Positions 1 through 7,532 of a DNA stretch of 25,798 nucleotides are shown here, piece after piece. The position numbers and the translations under genes were made by a program. The DNA is from an uncultured Marvinbryantia sp. GTDB taxonomy: Bacteria > Bacillota > Clostridia > Lachnospirales > Lachnospiraceae. The notes beneath the pieces are model-generated. The model had not been told where the DNA came from, did no database searches, and saw only the letters and a list, made by a program, of their open reading frames with translations. Position 1 is the stretch's first letter. Every line of letters starts with the position of its first letter. The stretch is taken from NCBI GenBank assembly GCA_934394985.1, contig CAKRRF010000033.1, positions 1 through 25,798 of the forward strand. The letters run 5' to 3'.

Positions 1-7
1 ATGTGTG

Positions 8-57
8 GAAAGGGATGGGCGTGATTCGATGGAAATACAAGAACGCTCATCCCTTTT
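8..57 (+). terminator. Terminator-like hairpin at the window's left edge
   Basis: Bases 9-21 (AAAGGGATGGGCG) pair with 44-56 (CGCTCATCCCTTT): 13 pairs with one G-U, a 22-base loop and a short T stretch at 54-57. It probably ends the transcript of a gene lying left of the window. The T tract is short, so efficiency is uncertain. Bases 1-89 otherwise hold only the ribosome binding region of the next gene. Confidence 0.55.
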
Positions 58-89
58 CAAAAAGAAAATGATGAGGTAATAGGAACGAT

Positions 90-986
90 ATGAACACTGA
101 GTTTAAAAGGCCAGATCTGGGAGACCGAGATATCATCATGCATTATTTTTCACTGCAGAAAACCAGAAGCTGTGAATGCACGTTTTCCTGTGTTTATCTC
201 TGGTCCAGATTTTATTATGTAGAATATGCCATAATGGAAGACATGATGGTATTTAAATGCGGAAAAGAACATCCGTTTTTTGATTTCCCATATGGTGAGG
301 AAAAAAATGTAAAAGCAGCGATTGAAGCAATAAAAGTATACTGTGAAAAAGAAAATCTTAAATTTCAGCTGGGACTGGTGACACCGGTTCAGTTTGAGAT
401 ACTGGAAAGACTGTATCCGGACACTTTTGAGATCGTATACGACAGGGACAGTGCAGATTATGTTTACGAGAGAGAAAAGCTTGCCAATCTCTCCGGAAAA
501 AAGTATCATGGAAAAAAGAACCATGTAAATAAATTTCAGAAACTATATCCGGACTGGAAGTATGAAAGCATTTCTGATGCAAATGTGGAAGACTGTTTTC
601 AGATGGCATTGAAATGGAGAAATATCAATGACGTGGATGAAGATGATGAAAAAAATGCAGAAATGACGGTGGCTATGAATTCTCTGCGTCTGTATAGGGA
701 ACTTGGGCTGCGCGGAGGTTTGCTCAGGGTAAATGGAGAAGTAGTTGCCTTTTCTATGGGAGAACCGGTTTGTGATGATACGATGGTTGTGCATATTGAA
801 AAGGCACGTACCGATATAGAAGGCGCTTATGCGATGATGAATCAGCAGTTTGTACTTCATGAAACAGAAGGATATACCTATATCAACCGTGAAGATGATG
901 TGGGAGAAGAGGGATTGCGTAAGGCAAAGCTGTCTTATCATCCGGTATTTATGGTAGAAAAAGGTATGGTTCAATATAAGAAATAA
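90..986 (+). CDS. DUF2156 family protein (GNAT-like fold, putative aminoacyl/acyl transferase)
   Basis: A 298-residue soluble protein that I recognise as the DUF2156 family, related to the C-terminal domain of phosphatidylglycerol lysyltransferases (MprF type). Supporting features are the opening FKRPDLGDRDIIMHYF, the C-E-x-T-F-x-x-x-Y-L-W motif near residues 28-38, the central KKYHGKKNHVNKF segment near 136-148, and a C-terminal GGLLRVNGEVVAFSMGE strand-turn-strand typical of GNAT folds. There are no membrane segments, so it is not a full MprF. The substrate is unknown. The ATG follows a purine-rich AGGTAATAGGAA stretch. It is the first gene of a close + strand series; the aminotransferase begins 17 bases after its stop. 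Family call fairly sure, function not. Confidence 0.8.
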   Translation: MNTEFKRPDLGDRDIIMHYFSLQKTRSCECTFSCVYLWSRFYYVEYAIMEDMMVFKCGKEHPFFDFPYGEEKNVKAAIEAIKVYCEKENLKFQLGLVTPVQFEILERLYPDTFEIVYDRDSADYVYEREKLANLSGKKYHGKKNHVNKFQKLYPDWKYESISDANVEDCFQMALKWRNINDVDEDDEKNAEMTVAMNSLRLYRELGLRGGLLRVNGEVVAFSMGEPVCDDTMVVHIEKARTDIEGAYAMMNQQFVLHETEGYTYINREDDVGEEGLRKAKLSYHPVFMVEKGMVQYKK

Positions 987-1003
987 AAGAGGAGGAACTG
1001 GAA

Positions 1004-2215
1004 ATGATTTCAGAGAAGATGATGGCAATGGTAAAGAACAGTTCGGCAATCCGGGCCATGTTTGAAGAAGGAAAAATTATGGCAGCAAAATACGGAGCAG
1101 AAAATGTATATGATTTTAGCCTTGGCAATCCGAATGTATCCGCACCGGAGGAAGTGAAAACTGCAATCACGGAGATCCTTCAGGAAGAGGATCCACTGAT
1201 GGTTCATGGTTATATGAGTAACTCAGGGTATGAAGATGTGCGTACTGCAATAGCAGAGTCTCTGAATCAACGTTTTGGAACCAGTTTCCACATGGAAAAT
1301 ATTCTGATGACTGTGGGGGCAGCAGGAGGACTGAATGTAGTGATGAAGACTCTGCTGAATCCGGGGGAAGAGGTGCTGACATTTGCACCGTACTTTGGAG
1401 AATATCGTTCCTACGTATCTAATTATGAAGGTGTTTTAAAGGCAGTTCCTGCCCATACCGCAGATTTTCAGCCCAATCTGGAACAATTCGAAGAAATGAT
1501 CTGCGAGAAGACCAAAGCAGTGATAGTAAATTCTCCGAATAATCCTACCGGAGTGGTATATTCGGAAGAAACTATACGAAAGATGGCGGAAATTTTACGA
1601 AAAAAAGAAGAGGAATATGGTGTCAGTATTTATCTGGTATCGGATGAACCCTATCGAGAGCTTGCTTATGATGGAGTGGAAGTACCATATTTGACGAAAT
1701 ATTATCATAATACCATTGTAGGATATTCTTACAGTAAGTCGTTATCGCTTCCGGGAGAACGAATTGGTTATCTGGTGATTCCGGATGAAGCGGATGACAG
1801 TAACCTGATCATCGGAGCAGCCAATGTGGCAAACCGTATACTGGGGTATGTCAATGCACCATCCCTGTTTCAGAGAGTCATTGCGAAATGCCTGGATGCA
1901 AAAGTAGATCTGGAGTATTATGACCGCAATCGCAAAACGCTGTATGAGGGGCTTACCAGACTGGGATTTACCTGCGTAAAACCGGAAGGAGCTTTTTATC
2001 TCTGGCTGAAATCACCGATCAAAGATGATAAAGCCTTCTGTGAAGCAGCAAAGAAGTATCATTTGCTGATTGTGCCTGGTTCTTCTTTTGCAGGAGAGGG
2101 GTATGTACGGCTTGCGTATTGCGTGTCGTATGAAACGATATGTAATTCATTGCCACAGTTTGAAAAGCTGGCAGAGGAATTTAAACTGACGGAAAGAACA
2201 CAAGGAGAAAATTAA
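1004..2215 (+). CDS. PLP-dependent class I/II aminotransferase (AspC-like)
   Basis: A 403-residue fold-type I aminotransferase. Visible landmarks are NSPNNPTG at 176-183, SDEPY at 213-217 (the Asp that contacts the PLP pyridine nitrogen), the Schiff-base Lys245 in SYSKSLSLPGERIGY, Arg253 for phosphate binding and Arg369 (YVRLAY) expected to bind the substrate carboxylate. This is the aspartate/aromatic aminotransferase pattern, but the amino donor cannot be read from sequence, so no symbol is given. The start is preceded by AGGAGG at about 990. Its TAA shares an A with the ATG of hisC (TAATG), so the two aminotransferases are probably translationally coupled, suggesting linked amino-acid metabolism. 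Confidence 0.9.
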   Translation: MISEKMMAMVKNSSAIRAMFEEGKIMAAKYGAENVYDFSLGNPNVSAPEEVKTAITEILQEEDPLMVHGYMSNSGYEDVRTAIAESLNQRFGTSFHMENILMTVGAAGGLNVVMKTLLNPGEEVLTFAPYFGEYRSYVSNYEGVLKAVPAHTADFQPNLEQFEEMICEKTKAVIVNSPNNPTGVVYSEETIRKMAEILRKKEEEYGVSIYLVSDEPYRELAYDGVEVPYLTKYYHNTIVGYSYSKSLSLPGERIGYLVIPDEADDSNLIIGAANVANRILGYVNAPSLFQRVIAKCLDAKVDLEYYDRNRKTLYEGLTRLGFTCVKPEGAFYLWLKSPIKDDKAFCEAAKKYHLLIVPGSSFAGEGYVRLAYCVSYETICNSLPQFEKLAEEFKLTERTQGEN

Positions 2216-3267
2216 TGAGTATCTGGGAAGAAAATGTAAGAAAAGTAGTGCCGTATACACCGGGAGAGCAGCCTGATCTTCCGGACATGATTAAATTAAA
2301 TACCAACGAAAATCCGTATCCGCCATCTCCGCTGGCAGAACAGGCGCTGAAAGAAATGGATATGAATGAGCTTCGACTGTATCCTGCTCCGGCAGCAGAT
2401 GCACTGGTGGAAGAACTGGCAGCAGTTTATCAGGTAAAAAAAGAACAGGTATTTGTGGGAGTTGGCTCAGATGATGTACTGGCCATGGCGTTCCTTACCT
2501 TTTTTCATTCTCCAAAACCGGTGTTGTTTCCGGATATTACTTATTCTTTTTATGATGTATGGGCAGATCTGTTTCGAATTCCATATGAACAGATTCCGTT
2601 AAATGAAAAATTTTGCATTGTACCGGAAGATTACATGAAGGAGAACGGAGGAATTATTTTCCCGAATCCGAATGCACCGACTGGTGTGGAGATGCCATTT
2701 GAAGATGTGGAGAGAATCATCGCTCATAATCCGGAGTCGGTGGTAATTATTGATGAGGCTTATGTGGATTTTGGAGCAGCTTCGGTATTGCCGTTAATTG
2801 AAAAGTATGAGAATCTTCTGGTGGTACAGACCACGTCTAAATCCAGATCTATGGCGGGCATGAGAATTGGCTATGCGTTTGGAAGTGAGAAACTGATTCA
2901 TTATCTGAATGATGCGAAGTATTCTTTTAACTCTTATACAATGAATCGTCCGAGTCTGATTGTGGGAAGTGCAGTGATTCGAGATCAGGAGTATTTCAGA
3001 GAAACTACGGCTAAGATTGTGGCAACCAGAGAATGGACAAAAAAAGAACTGAAGAGACTGGGATTTTCATTCCCGGATTCCAAAGCGAACTTTATTTTTG
3101 CCACACATGAACGTGTTTCGGCAAAAGAACTGTTTGAAGCATTGAAGAAACAGCATATATTTGTGCGTTATTTTAATAAACCAGGTATTGATAATTATCT
3201 GCGTATTACAATTGGTACAGACGAACAGATGAAAAAACTGACAGACTTCCTGGAACAATATCTGTAA
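2215..3267 (+). CDS. hisC: Histidinol-phosphate aminotransferase
   Basis: A 350-residue PLP enzyme that converts imidazole-acetol phosphate to L-histidinol phosphate with glutamate as donor. HisC signs are KLNTNENPYPPSP near 27-39, FPNPNAPTG at 149-157, DEAYVDF at 180-186, the PLP lysine at residue 209 in TSKSRSMAGMRIGY, and Arg330 in NYLRITIG. Length is normal. The start overlaps the stop of the preceding aminotransferase by one base, with AAGGAG upstream. No other his gene is adjacent; a eukaryotic-type hisA is about 6 kb downstream, so the histidine pathway is scattered in this genome. Some HisC proteins also act on aromatic amino acids; that cannot be excluded. Confidence 0.92.
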   Translation: MSIWEENVRKVVPYTPGEQPDLPDMIKLNTNENPYPPSPLAEQALKEMDMNELRLYPAPAADALVEELAAVYQVKKEQVFVGVGSDDVLAMAFLTFFHSPKPVLFPDITYSFYDVWADLFRIPYEQIPLNEKFCIVPEDYMKENGGIIFPNPNAPTGVEMPFEDVERIIAHNPESVVIIDEAYVDFGAASVLPLIEKYENLLVVQTTSKSRSMAGMRIGYAFGSEKLIHYLNDAKYSFNSYTMNRPSLIVGSAVIRDQEYFRETTAKIVATREWTKKELKRLGFSFPDSKANFIFATHERVSAKELFEALKKQHIFVRYFNKPGIDNYLRITIGTDEQMKKLTDFLEQYL

Positions 3268-3320
3268 TACGCATAAGAAACAGATGTGGACCATATGCAC
3301 AGGAGAGGAAAGATCGCAAA

Positions 3321-4103
3321 ATGAAAGAAGAACGGGCAGCATATGAGGAGTTCGCTTCGGTATATGATATGTTCATGGAAGAAATTCCATATGAAAAATG
3401 GCTTGTTAATATTACGCAGATTCTGAAAAAAGAAGGAATCGATGATGGACTTGTTCTGGAACTTGGGTGTGGAACGGGAAGATTTACAGAATTGATGGCC
3501 AGTCAGGGATATGATATGATTGGCGTGGACTCCAGTATGGAAATGCTGGAACAGGCTTTGGAAAAAAAGACGAAGTCTGGGCTGGATATTCTGTATTTAC
3601 AACAGGATATGCGTGAGTTTGAATTATACGGTACAGTGAAAGCTGTGATCAGTGTATGTGATTCCGTGAACTATATTCTGACGGAAGAAGATCTGGAGCA
3701 GGTATTTGCCTGCGTGAACAATTATCTGGATCCGGAAGGTATTTTTATTTTTGATCTGAAGACCATTCACTATTTTCGGGATATAACCGGAGATTGTGTC
3801 CTGGCAGACAGCAGAGAAGAGGGAAGCTTTATCTGGGAGAATAACTGGTATGAGGAGGAGCAGATCAATGAATATGATCTGACGCTCTTCATCAGAGAAG
3901 CATCCGGTCTGTATCGAAGAGAGCAGGAACTTCATGACCAGAGGGGATATGAAGTGGATACAGTTCGTCGTATTCTGGAGCAGGCCGGTATGGAATATCT
4001 GTTTACCTGTGATGCAGATACGATGAGCGCTGTAACAGAGGACAGTGAACGGATTTATGTGGTTGCCAGAGAAAAGGGCAAGAAAAAGAAAGCGGAGAGA
4101 TAA
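3321..4103 (+). CDS. Class I SAM-dependent methyltransferase
   Basis: A 260-residue Rossmann-fold methyltransferase. Motif I, VLELGCGTGRF (45-55), and the acidic end of strand 2, MIGVDSSMEML (about 66-76), form the S-adenosylmethionine pocket. LQQDMREFEL is the usual post-motif acidic loop and VISVCDSVNYIL fits the strand 4 region. The N-terminal YEEFASVYDMFMEEIPYEKW is common in small-molecule methyltransferases of Clostridia. The substrate is unknown. AGGAGAGGAAAG precedes the ATG. It lies 53 bases after hisC and 31 bases before hslO, probably in the same transcript. Confidence 0.88.
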   Translation: MKEERAAYEEFASVYDMFMEEIPYEKWLVNITQILKKEGIDDGLVLELGCGTGRFTELMASQGYDMIGVDSSMEMLEQALEKKTKSGLDILYLQQDMREFELYGTVKAVISVCDSVNYILTEEDLEQVFACVNNYLDPEGIFIFDLKTIHYFRDITGDCVLADSREEGSFIWENNWYEEEQINEYDLTLFIREASGLYRREQELHDQRGYEVDTVRRILEQAGMEYLFTCDADTMSAVTEDSERIYVVAREKGKKKKAER

Positions 4104-4134
4104 AGTAAGAAAAGAGATAGAAAGGATGACAGAA

Positions 4135-5016
4135 ATGTCGGATTATATTGTTAGAGCAACAGCAGCAGACAGCCAGATCAGAGCGTTTGCCGCAACAACA
4201 AGAGAAATGGTAGAATATGCCAGAAATGCACATAATACCAGCCCGGTGGCAACAGCGGCGCTGGGAAGACTCCTGACAGCAGGGGCAATGATGGGAAGTA
4301 TGATGAAGGGAGATGAAGATGTACTGACTCTTCAGATTAAAGCCGGAGGACCTTTAAAAGGCATTACCGTAACAGCAGATTCCCATGGAAATGTAAAAGG
4401 TTATGTGGGAAATCCCAATGTGGTGATCCCTGCCAATGCAAGAGGAAAACTGGATGTGGCAGGTGCTGTTGGTCCGGGATTTTTAAATGTGATCAAGGAT
4501 CTGGGTATGAAAGAACCATATTCCAGTCAGACTATGCTGCAGACATGCGAGATAGCAGAGGATTTGACCTATTATTTTGCAACGTCTGAACAGGTGCCTT
4601 CGGCAGTCGGACTTGGGGTTTTGATGAACAAAGAAAACACCGTGCGTCAGGCGGGAGGGTTTATCATTCAGTTGATGCCATTTGCGGAAGAAAAGGTTAT
4701 TGCAGCTCTGGAACAGAAAATCCAGAATGTGACATCGGTGACGTCCATGCTGGATGCCGGTAATACACCGGAAGAGATTCTGGAAAATCTGCTGGGCGAT
4801 CTGGGAGTGGAATTTACAGAAACCTGTGAAACCAGATTCCATTGTAATTGTTCGAAGGAACGGGTATCCAGAGCAATTATCAGTATTGGAAAAAAAGAAT
4901 TACAGAATATGATTGATGACGGGGAAGAGATTGAGGTGAACTGTCATTTTTGCAATACCAGTTACAAATTTTCTGTAGAAGAACTGAAAGCACTGAAAAA
5001 AGAAGCAACCAGATAG
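4135..5016 (+). CDS. hslO: Hsp33 redox-regulated molecular chaperone
   Basis: A 293-residue Hsp33. This cytosolic holdase is activated by oxidation when its zinc-bound cysteines form disulfides. The N-terminal domain is recognisable (DYIVRATAADSQIRAFAATTR; SPVATAALGRLLTAGAMMG), and so is the GGFIIQLMP segment at 174-182. The C-terminal redox switch has the usual spacing: CNC at 237-239 and CHFC at 270-273. I place the start at 4135 because AAAGGA lies 8 bases upstream and the protein then starts like known HslO (MSDY...). An ATG at 4126 is a close alternative. An in-frame start at 4045 would overlap the methyltransferase and add an atypical basic extension. Confidence 0.93.
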   Translation: MSDYIVRATAADSQIRAFAATTREMVEYARNAHNTSPVATAALGRLLTAGAMMGSMMKGDEDVLTLQIKAGGPLKGITVTADSHGNVKGYVGNPNVVIPANARGKLDVAGAVGPGFLNVIKDLGMKEPYSSQTMLQTCEIAEDLTYYFATSEQVPSAVGLGVLMNKENTVRQAGGFIIQLMPFAEEKVIAALEQKIQNVTSVTSMLDAGNTPEEILENLLGDLGVEFTETCETRFHCNCSKERVSRAIISIGKKELQNMIDDGEEIEVNCHFCNTSYKFSVEELKALKKEATR

Positions 5017-5025
5017 GAGATTGAA

Positions 5026-6939
5026 ATGAAACACGGATTTGTAAAAGTGGCAGCGGCTACACCGGACATAAAAGTAGCAGATTGTGTGTATAATGCAGAG
5101 TCTGTCTGCCGGGATATGAAAAAAGCATCCGGCGAAGGGGCTAAAATTGTAGTATTTCCGGAATTGTGTCTGACAGGCTACACCTGCAGTGATCTGTTCT
5201 GGCAGGAGAGACTGCTGGATGCAGCGAAAGAAGGATTAAAGAAAATTATGAAGATGTCACTGACCTTGGAAGGGCTGTTTTTTGTGGGACTTCCATGGGA
5301 AGTGGATCAGAAGCTTTACAATGTGGCAGCTGCGGTCAGCAGAGGAGAACTGTTGGGTCTTGTTCCGAAGAAGTATCTTCCTAATTATGCGGAATTTTAC
5401 GAAGCGCGCCATTTCGCACCGGGAAAAGAGGATGTGGAATGGATCACCTTTGACGGACAGGAAGTACCGTTTGGTATGAATCTGCTGTTTCATTGTGCAG
5501 AAATGCCGGGACTTACAGTAGCTGCAGAAATCTGCGAGGATCTCTGGGTGCCAAATCCTCCAAGTGTGGCAGCAGCTATGGCAGGAGCGACGGTGATTGT
5601 AAATTTATCTGCAAGTAATGAAAATACCGGAAAAAGTCAGTACCGTACAGCGCTGGTTCAGAATCAGTCAGCCAGACTGGTCTGCGGCTATGTTTATGCC
5701 AGTGCGGGAGAGGGAGAATCTACGACAGATCTTGTATTTTCCGGTCACAACCTGATTGCAGAAAACGGAACAGTTTTAAATCAGTCGCAAAGATTTGAAA
5801 ATGAGATTACATACAGTGAACTGGATATCCACAGGCTGCGCAGTGAACGTCGCCGTATGACCACCTATCATGTGGATGGTGCAGGAGAATATGATGATAT
5901 AACATTTCATCTGAAAAAAGAAGATACGATACTGACCAGATATGTAGATGCAAGTCCGTTTGTACCTTCCGTAAAATCAGACAGAGAGCGCAGATGTGAG
6001 GAGATTCTGACGATTCAGGCTCTTGGACTGAAAAAAAGAATGGCTCATACAGGATGTAAGTCTGTGGTAGTGGGAATATCCGGTGGATTGGATTCTACAC
6101 TGGCACTTTTGGTGATGGCAAAGGCAGCAGATATGCTGGGACTTCCAAGAACCAGTATTCTCTCTGTTACCATGCCTTGTTTTGGAACTACAGACCGTAC
6201 CTACAACAATGCCTGTGAACTGACCAGAAAGCTTGGGGCGACATTAAAAGAAGTCAACATCCAGGAGGCTGTCAGAAAGCATTTTATAGATATTGGACAG
6301 GATCCGGAAAAACACGATGTGACGTATGAAAACTGTCAGGCAAGAGAACGGACACAGGTGCTGATGGATCTGGCGAATCAGTCAGGCGGTATGGTAATCG
6401 GTACAGGGGATCTGTCGGAACTGGCTTTGGGTTGGGCGACGTATAACGGAGATCATATGTCTATGTATGCTGTAAACAGCTCTATTCCAAAGACGCTGGT
6501 ACGTCATCTGGTAAAATATTATGCAGATACCTGCGGGGATGAGCAGCTGGAAAAAGTACTGCTGGATGTACTGGATACACCGGTGAGTCCGGAACTTCTG
6601 CCTCCGGAAAACGGAACAATTTCCCAGAAAACAGAAGATCTGGTGGGACCGTATGAACTCCATGATTTCTTCCTGTATCATATGATGCGTTATGGCGAGG
6701 AACCGGAAAAAGTCTGGAGGCTGGCAAAATATGCATTTCAGGGAGCTTATCCGGATGAAGTTATTTTGAAATGGCTGCGTATCTTTTATCGGAGATTTTT
6801 CTCGCAGCAGTTTAAACGTTCCTGTCTGCCGGACGGTCCGAAGGTGGGAAGCGTTGCAGTGTCTCCGAGAGGGGATCTACGTATGCCGAGTGATGCTTGT
6901 ATTCAGATCTGGAAAGAACAGCTGGATCATCTTGACTGA
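5026..6939 (+). CDS. nadE: Glutamine-dependent NAD+ synthetase
   Basis: A 637-residue two-domain enzyme making NAD+ from deamido-NAD+, ATP and glutamine. The N-terminal nitrilase-type glutaminase has its catalytic triad: Glu46 (VVFPELCLTGYTC), Lys115 (LVPKKYLPNY) and Cys170 (AAEICEDLWVP). The C-terminal synthetase has the PP-loop SGGLDST at 352-358, GTGDLSELALGW for substrate binding, and the closing KVGSVAVSPRGDLRMPSDA. Because it has its own ammonia-producing domain it should not need external NH3. AGGAGA lies upstream; the gap to hslO is 9 bases. It ends the + strand run; the next gene is on the other strand. Confidence 0.95.
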   Translation: MKHGFVKVAAATPDIKVADCVYNAESVCRDMKKASGEGAKIVVFPELCLTGYTCSDLFWQERLLDAAKEGLKKIMKMSLTLEGLFFVGLPWEVDQKLYNVAAAVSRGELLGLVPKKYLPNYAEFYEARHFAPGKEDVEWITFDGQEVPFGMNLLFHCAEMPGLTVAAEICEDLWVPNPPSVAAAMAGATVIVNLSASNENTGKSQYRTALVQNQSARLVCGYVYASAGEGESTTDLVFSGHNLIAENGTVLNQSQRFENEITYSELDIHRLRSERRRMTTYHVDGAGEYDDITFHLKKEDTILTRYVDASPFVPSVKSDRERRCEEILTIQALGLKKRMAHTGCKSVVVGISGGLDSTLALLVMAKAADMLGLPRTSILSVTMPCFGTTDRTYNNACELTRKLGATLKEVNIQEAVRKHFIDIGQDPEKHDVTYENCQARERTQVLMDLANQSGGMVIGTGDLSELALGWATYNGDHMSMYAVNSSIPKTLVRHLVKYYADTCGDEQLEKVLLDVLDTPVSPELLPPENGTISQKTEDLVGPYELHDFFLYHMMRYGEEPEKVWRLAKYAFQGAYPDEVILKWLRIFYRRFFSQQFKRSCLPDGPKVGSVAVSPRGDLRMPSDACIQIWKEQLDHLD

Positions 6940-6954
6940 CTGGTTCAGAACCAG
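6940..6954. repeat. Short perfect inverted repeat between convergent nadE and the minus-strand gene
   Basis: CTGGTTC at 6940-6946 and GAACCAG at 6948-6954 are exact reverse complements around one base. It starts directly after the nadE stop, in the 43-base gap between two convergent genes, where a shared terminator would be expected. There is no T tract on either side, so terminator function is only a guess. Confidence 0.35.
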
Positions 6955-6982
6955 AAACAGTGCGTGGGATACCAGGACAGGT

Positions 6983-7414
6983 TTAAGGAGTTTTTGCCAG
7001 TTCCAGCGCTGATCGGATAGCGTCAAGTAACATCTGGGAAGTATATTGGTTACTTTTTTCATAATAGATATTTTCCAGAGACTGACTGTCGCAGATTTGC
7101 CGGGCCAGTTTTTCTAAAGATGGCTGCATGGCAGGATACATGGCAGATACTGCATTGCTGAGATTCTGAAAGCAGATACTGCGGATACCGGAATGATCGG
7201 CGCGGACTTCCACATCCATGGCAACATTTTGCAAAGTGATCTGTGAGGTATAGATGCCAGGGGAAAAAGATGCCGAGGTAACGGAATGTTTGGTGGCAGC
7301 AGGAAGAAACATTAATATCATTAAAATGATCAGGATGATGCCAAGTGCAGCAAAAAGCAAGGTATAGACGAATTCACGTTTTTTTAACAGCAGAATTTTG
7401 GTTTTGGAACTCAT
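6983..7414 (-). CDS. Membrane-anchored hypothetical protein with FMN-binding-like domain
   Basis: A 143-residue protein with a short basic cytosolic start (MSSKTKILLLKKR), one hydrophobic segment at about 15-40 and an external domain of about 95 residues. I chose 7414 as start because AAGGAG lies 7 bases upstream on the minus strand; a longer frame to 7552 would run into the spoVAF-like gene. The outer domain runs SPGIYTSQITL ... VEVRADHSGIRSI ... QSLENIYYEKSNQYTSQMLLDAI. This resembles the strand order and Q-S ... Y-T-S ending of FMN-binding (NqrC/RnfG C-terminal) domains, but the SGAT motif carrying the FMN threonine is replaced by SNQ, so covalent flavin is unlikely. The fold assignment is inference; the function is unknown. 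It is divergent from the SpoVAF-like gene. Confidence 0.75.
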   Translation of the reverse strand: MSSKTKILLLKKREFVYTLLFAALGIILIILMILMFLPAATKHSVTSASFSPGIYTSQITLQNVAMDVEVRADHSGIRSICFQNLSNAVSAMYPAMQPSLEKLARQICDSQSLENIYYEKSNQYTSQMLLDAIRSALELAKTP

Positions 7415-7484
7415 GGCGGATCTCCTTTTGAAACAGAAATCTTGTTTTCTATATCTTATGCACAATTTATACAGAATAAAACAG

Positions 7485-7532
7485 CTCCTTTGGGGAACAC
7501 TTAAGAAGTGAATAACCCAAAGGAGTTTTTTT
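7485..7532 (+). promoter_or_regulatory. Terminator-shaped hairpin enclosing the ribosome binding site of the spoVAF-like gene
   Basis: CTCCTTTGGG (7485-7494) pairs exactly with CCCAAAGGAG (7516-7525), followed by seven T (7526-7532) and then the ATG at 7533. Inside the loop CACTT (7498-7502) and AAGTG (7506-7510) give a second small stem. This is the form of an intrinsic terminator, yet AAAGGAG in its 3' arm is the only Shine-Dalgarno for the gene, with the T tract as spacer. Folding would hide the ribosome binding site and could end transcription just before the start codon. Whether it acts as attenuator, translational lock, or a barrier to transcripts coming from nadE is not shown. Confidence 0.8.

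Noticed and set aside
4045..4134. Upstream in-frame start giving hslO a 30-residue basic N-terminal extension
   Set aside because: It would overlap the methyltransferase gene, lacks a ribosome binding site and is unlike known HslO; 4135 has AAAGGA at good distance.
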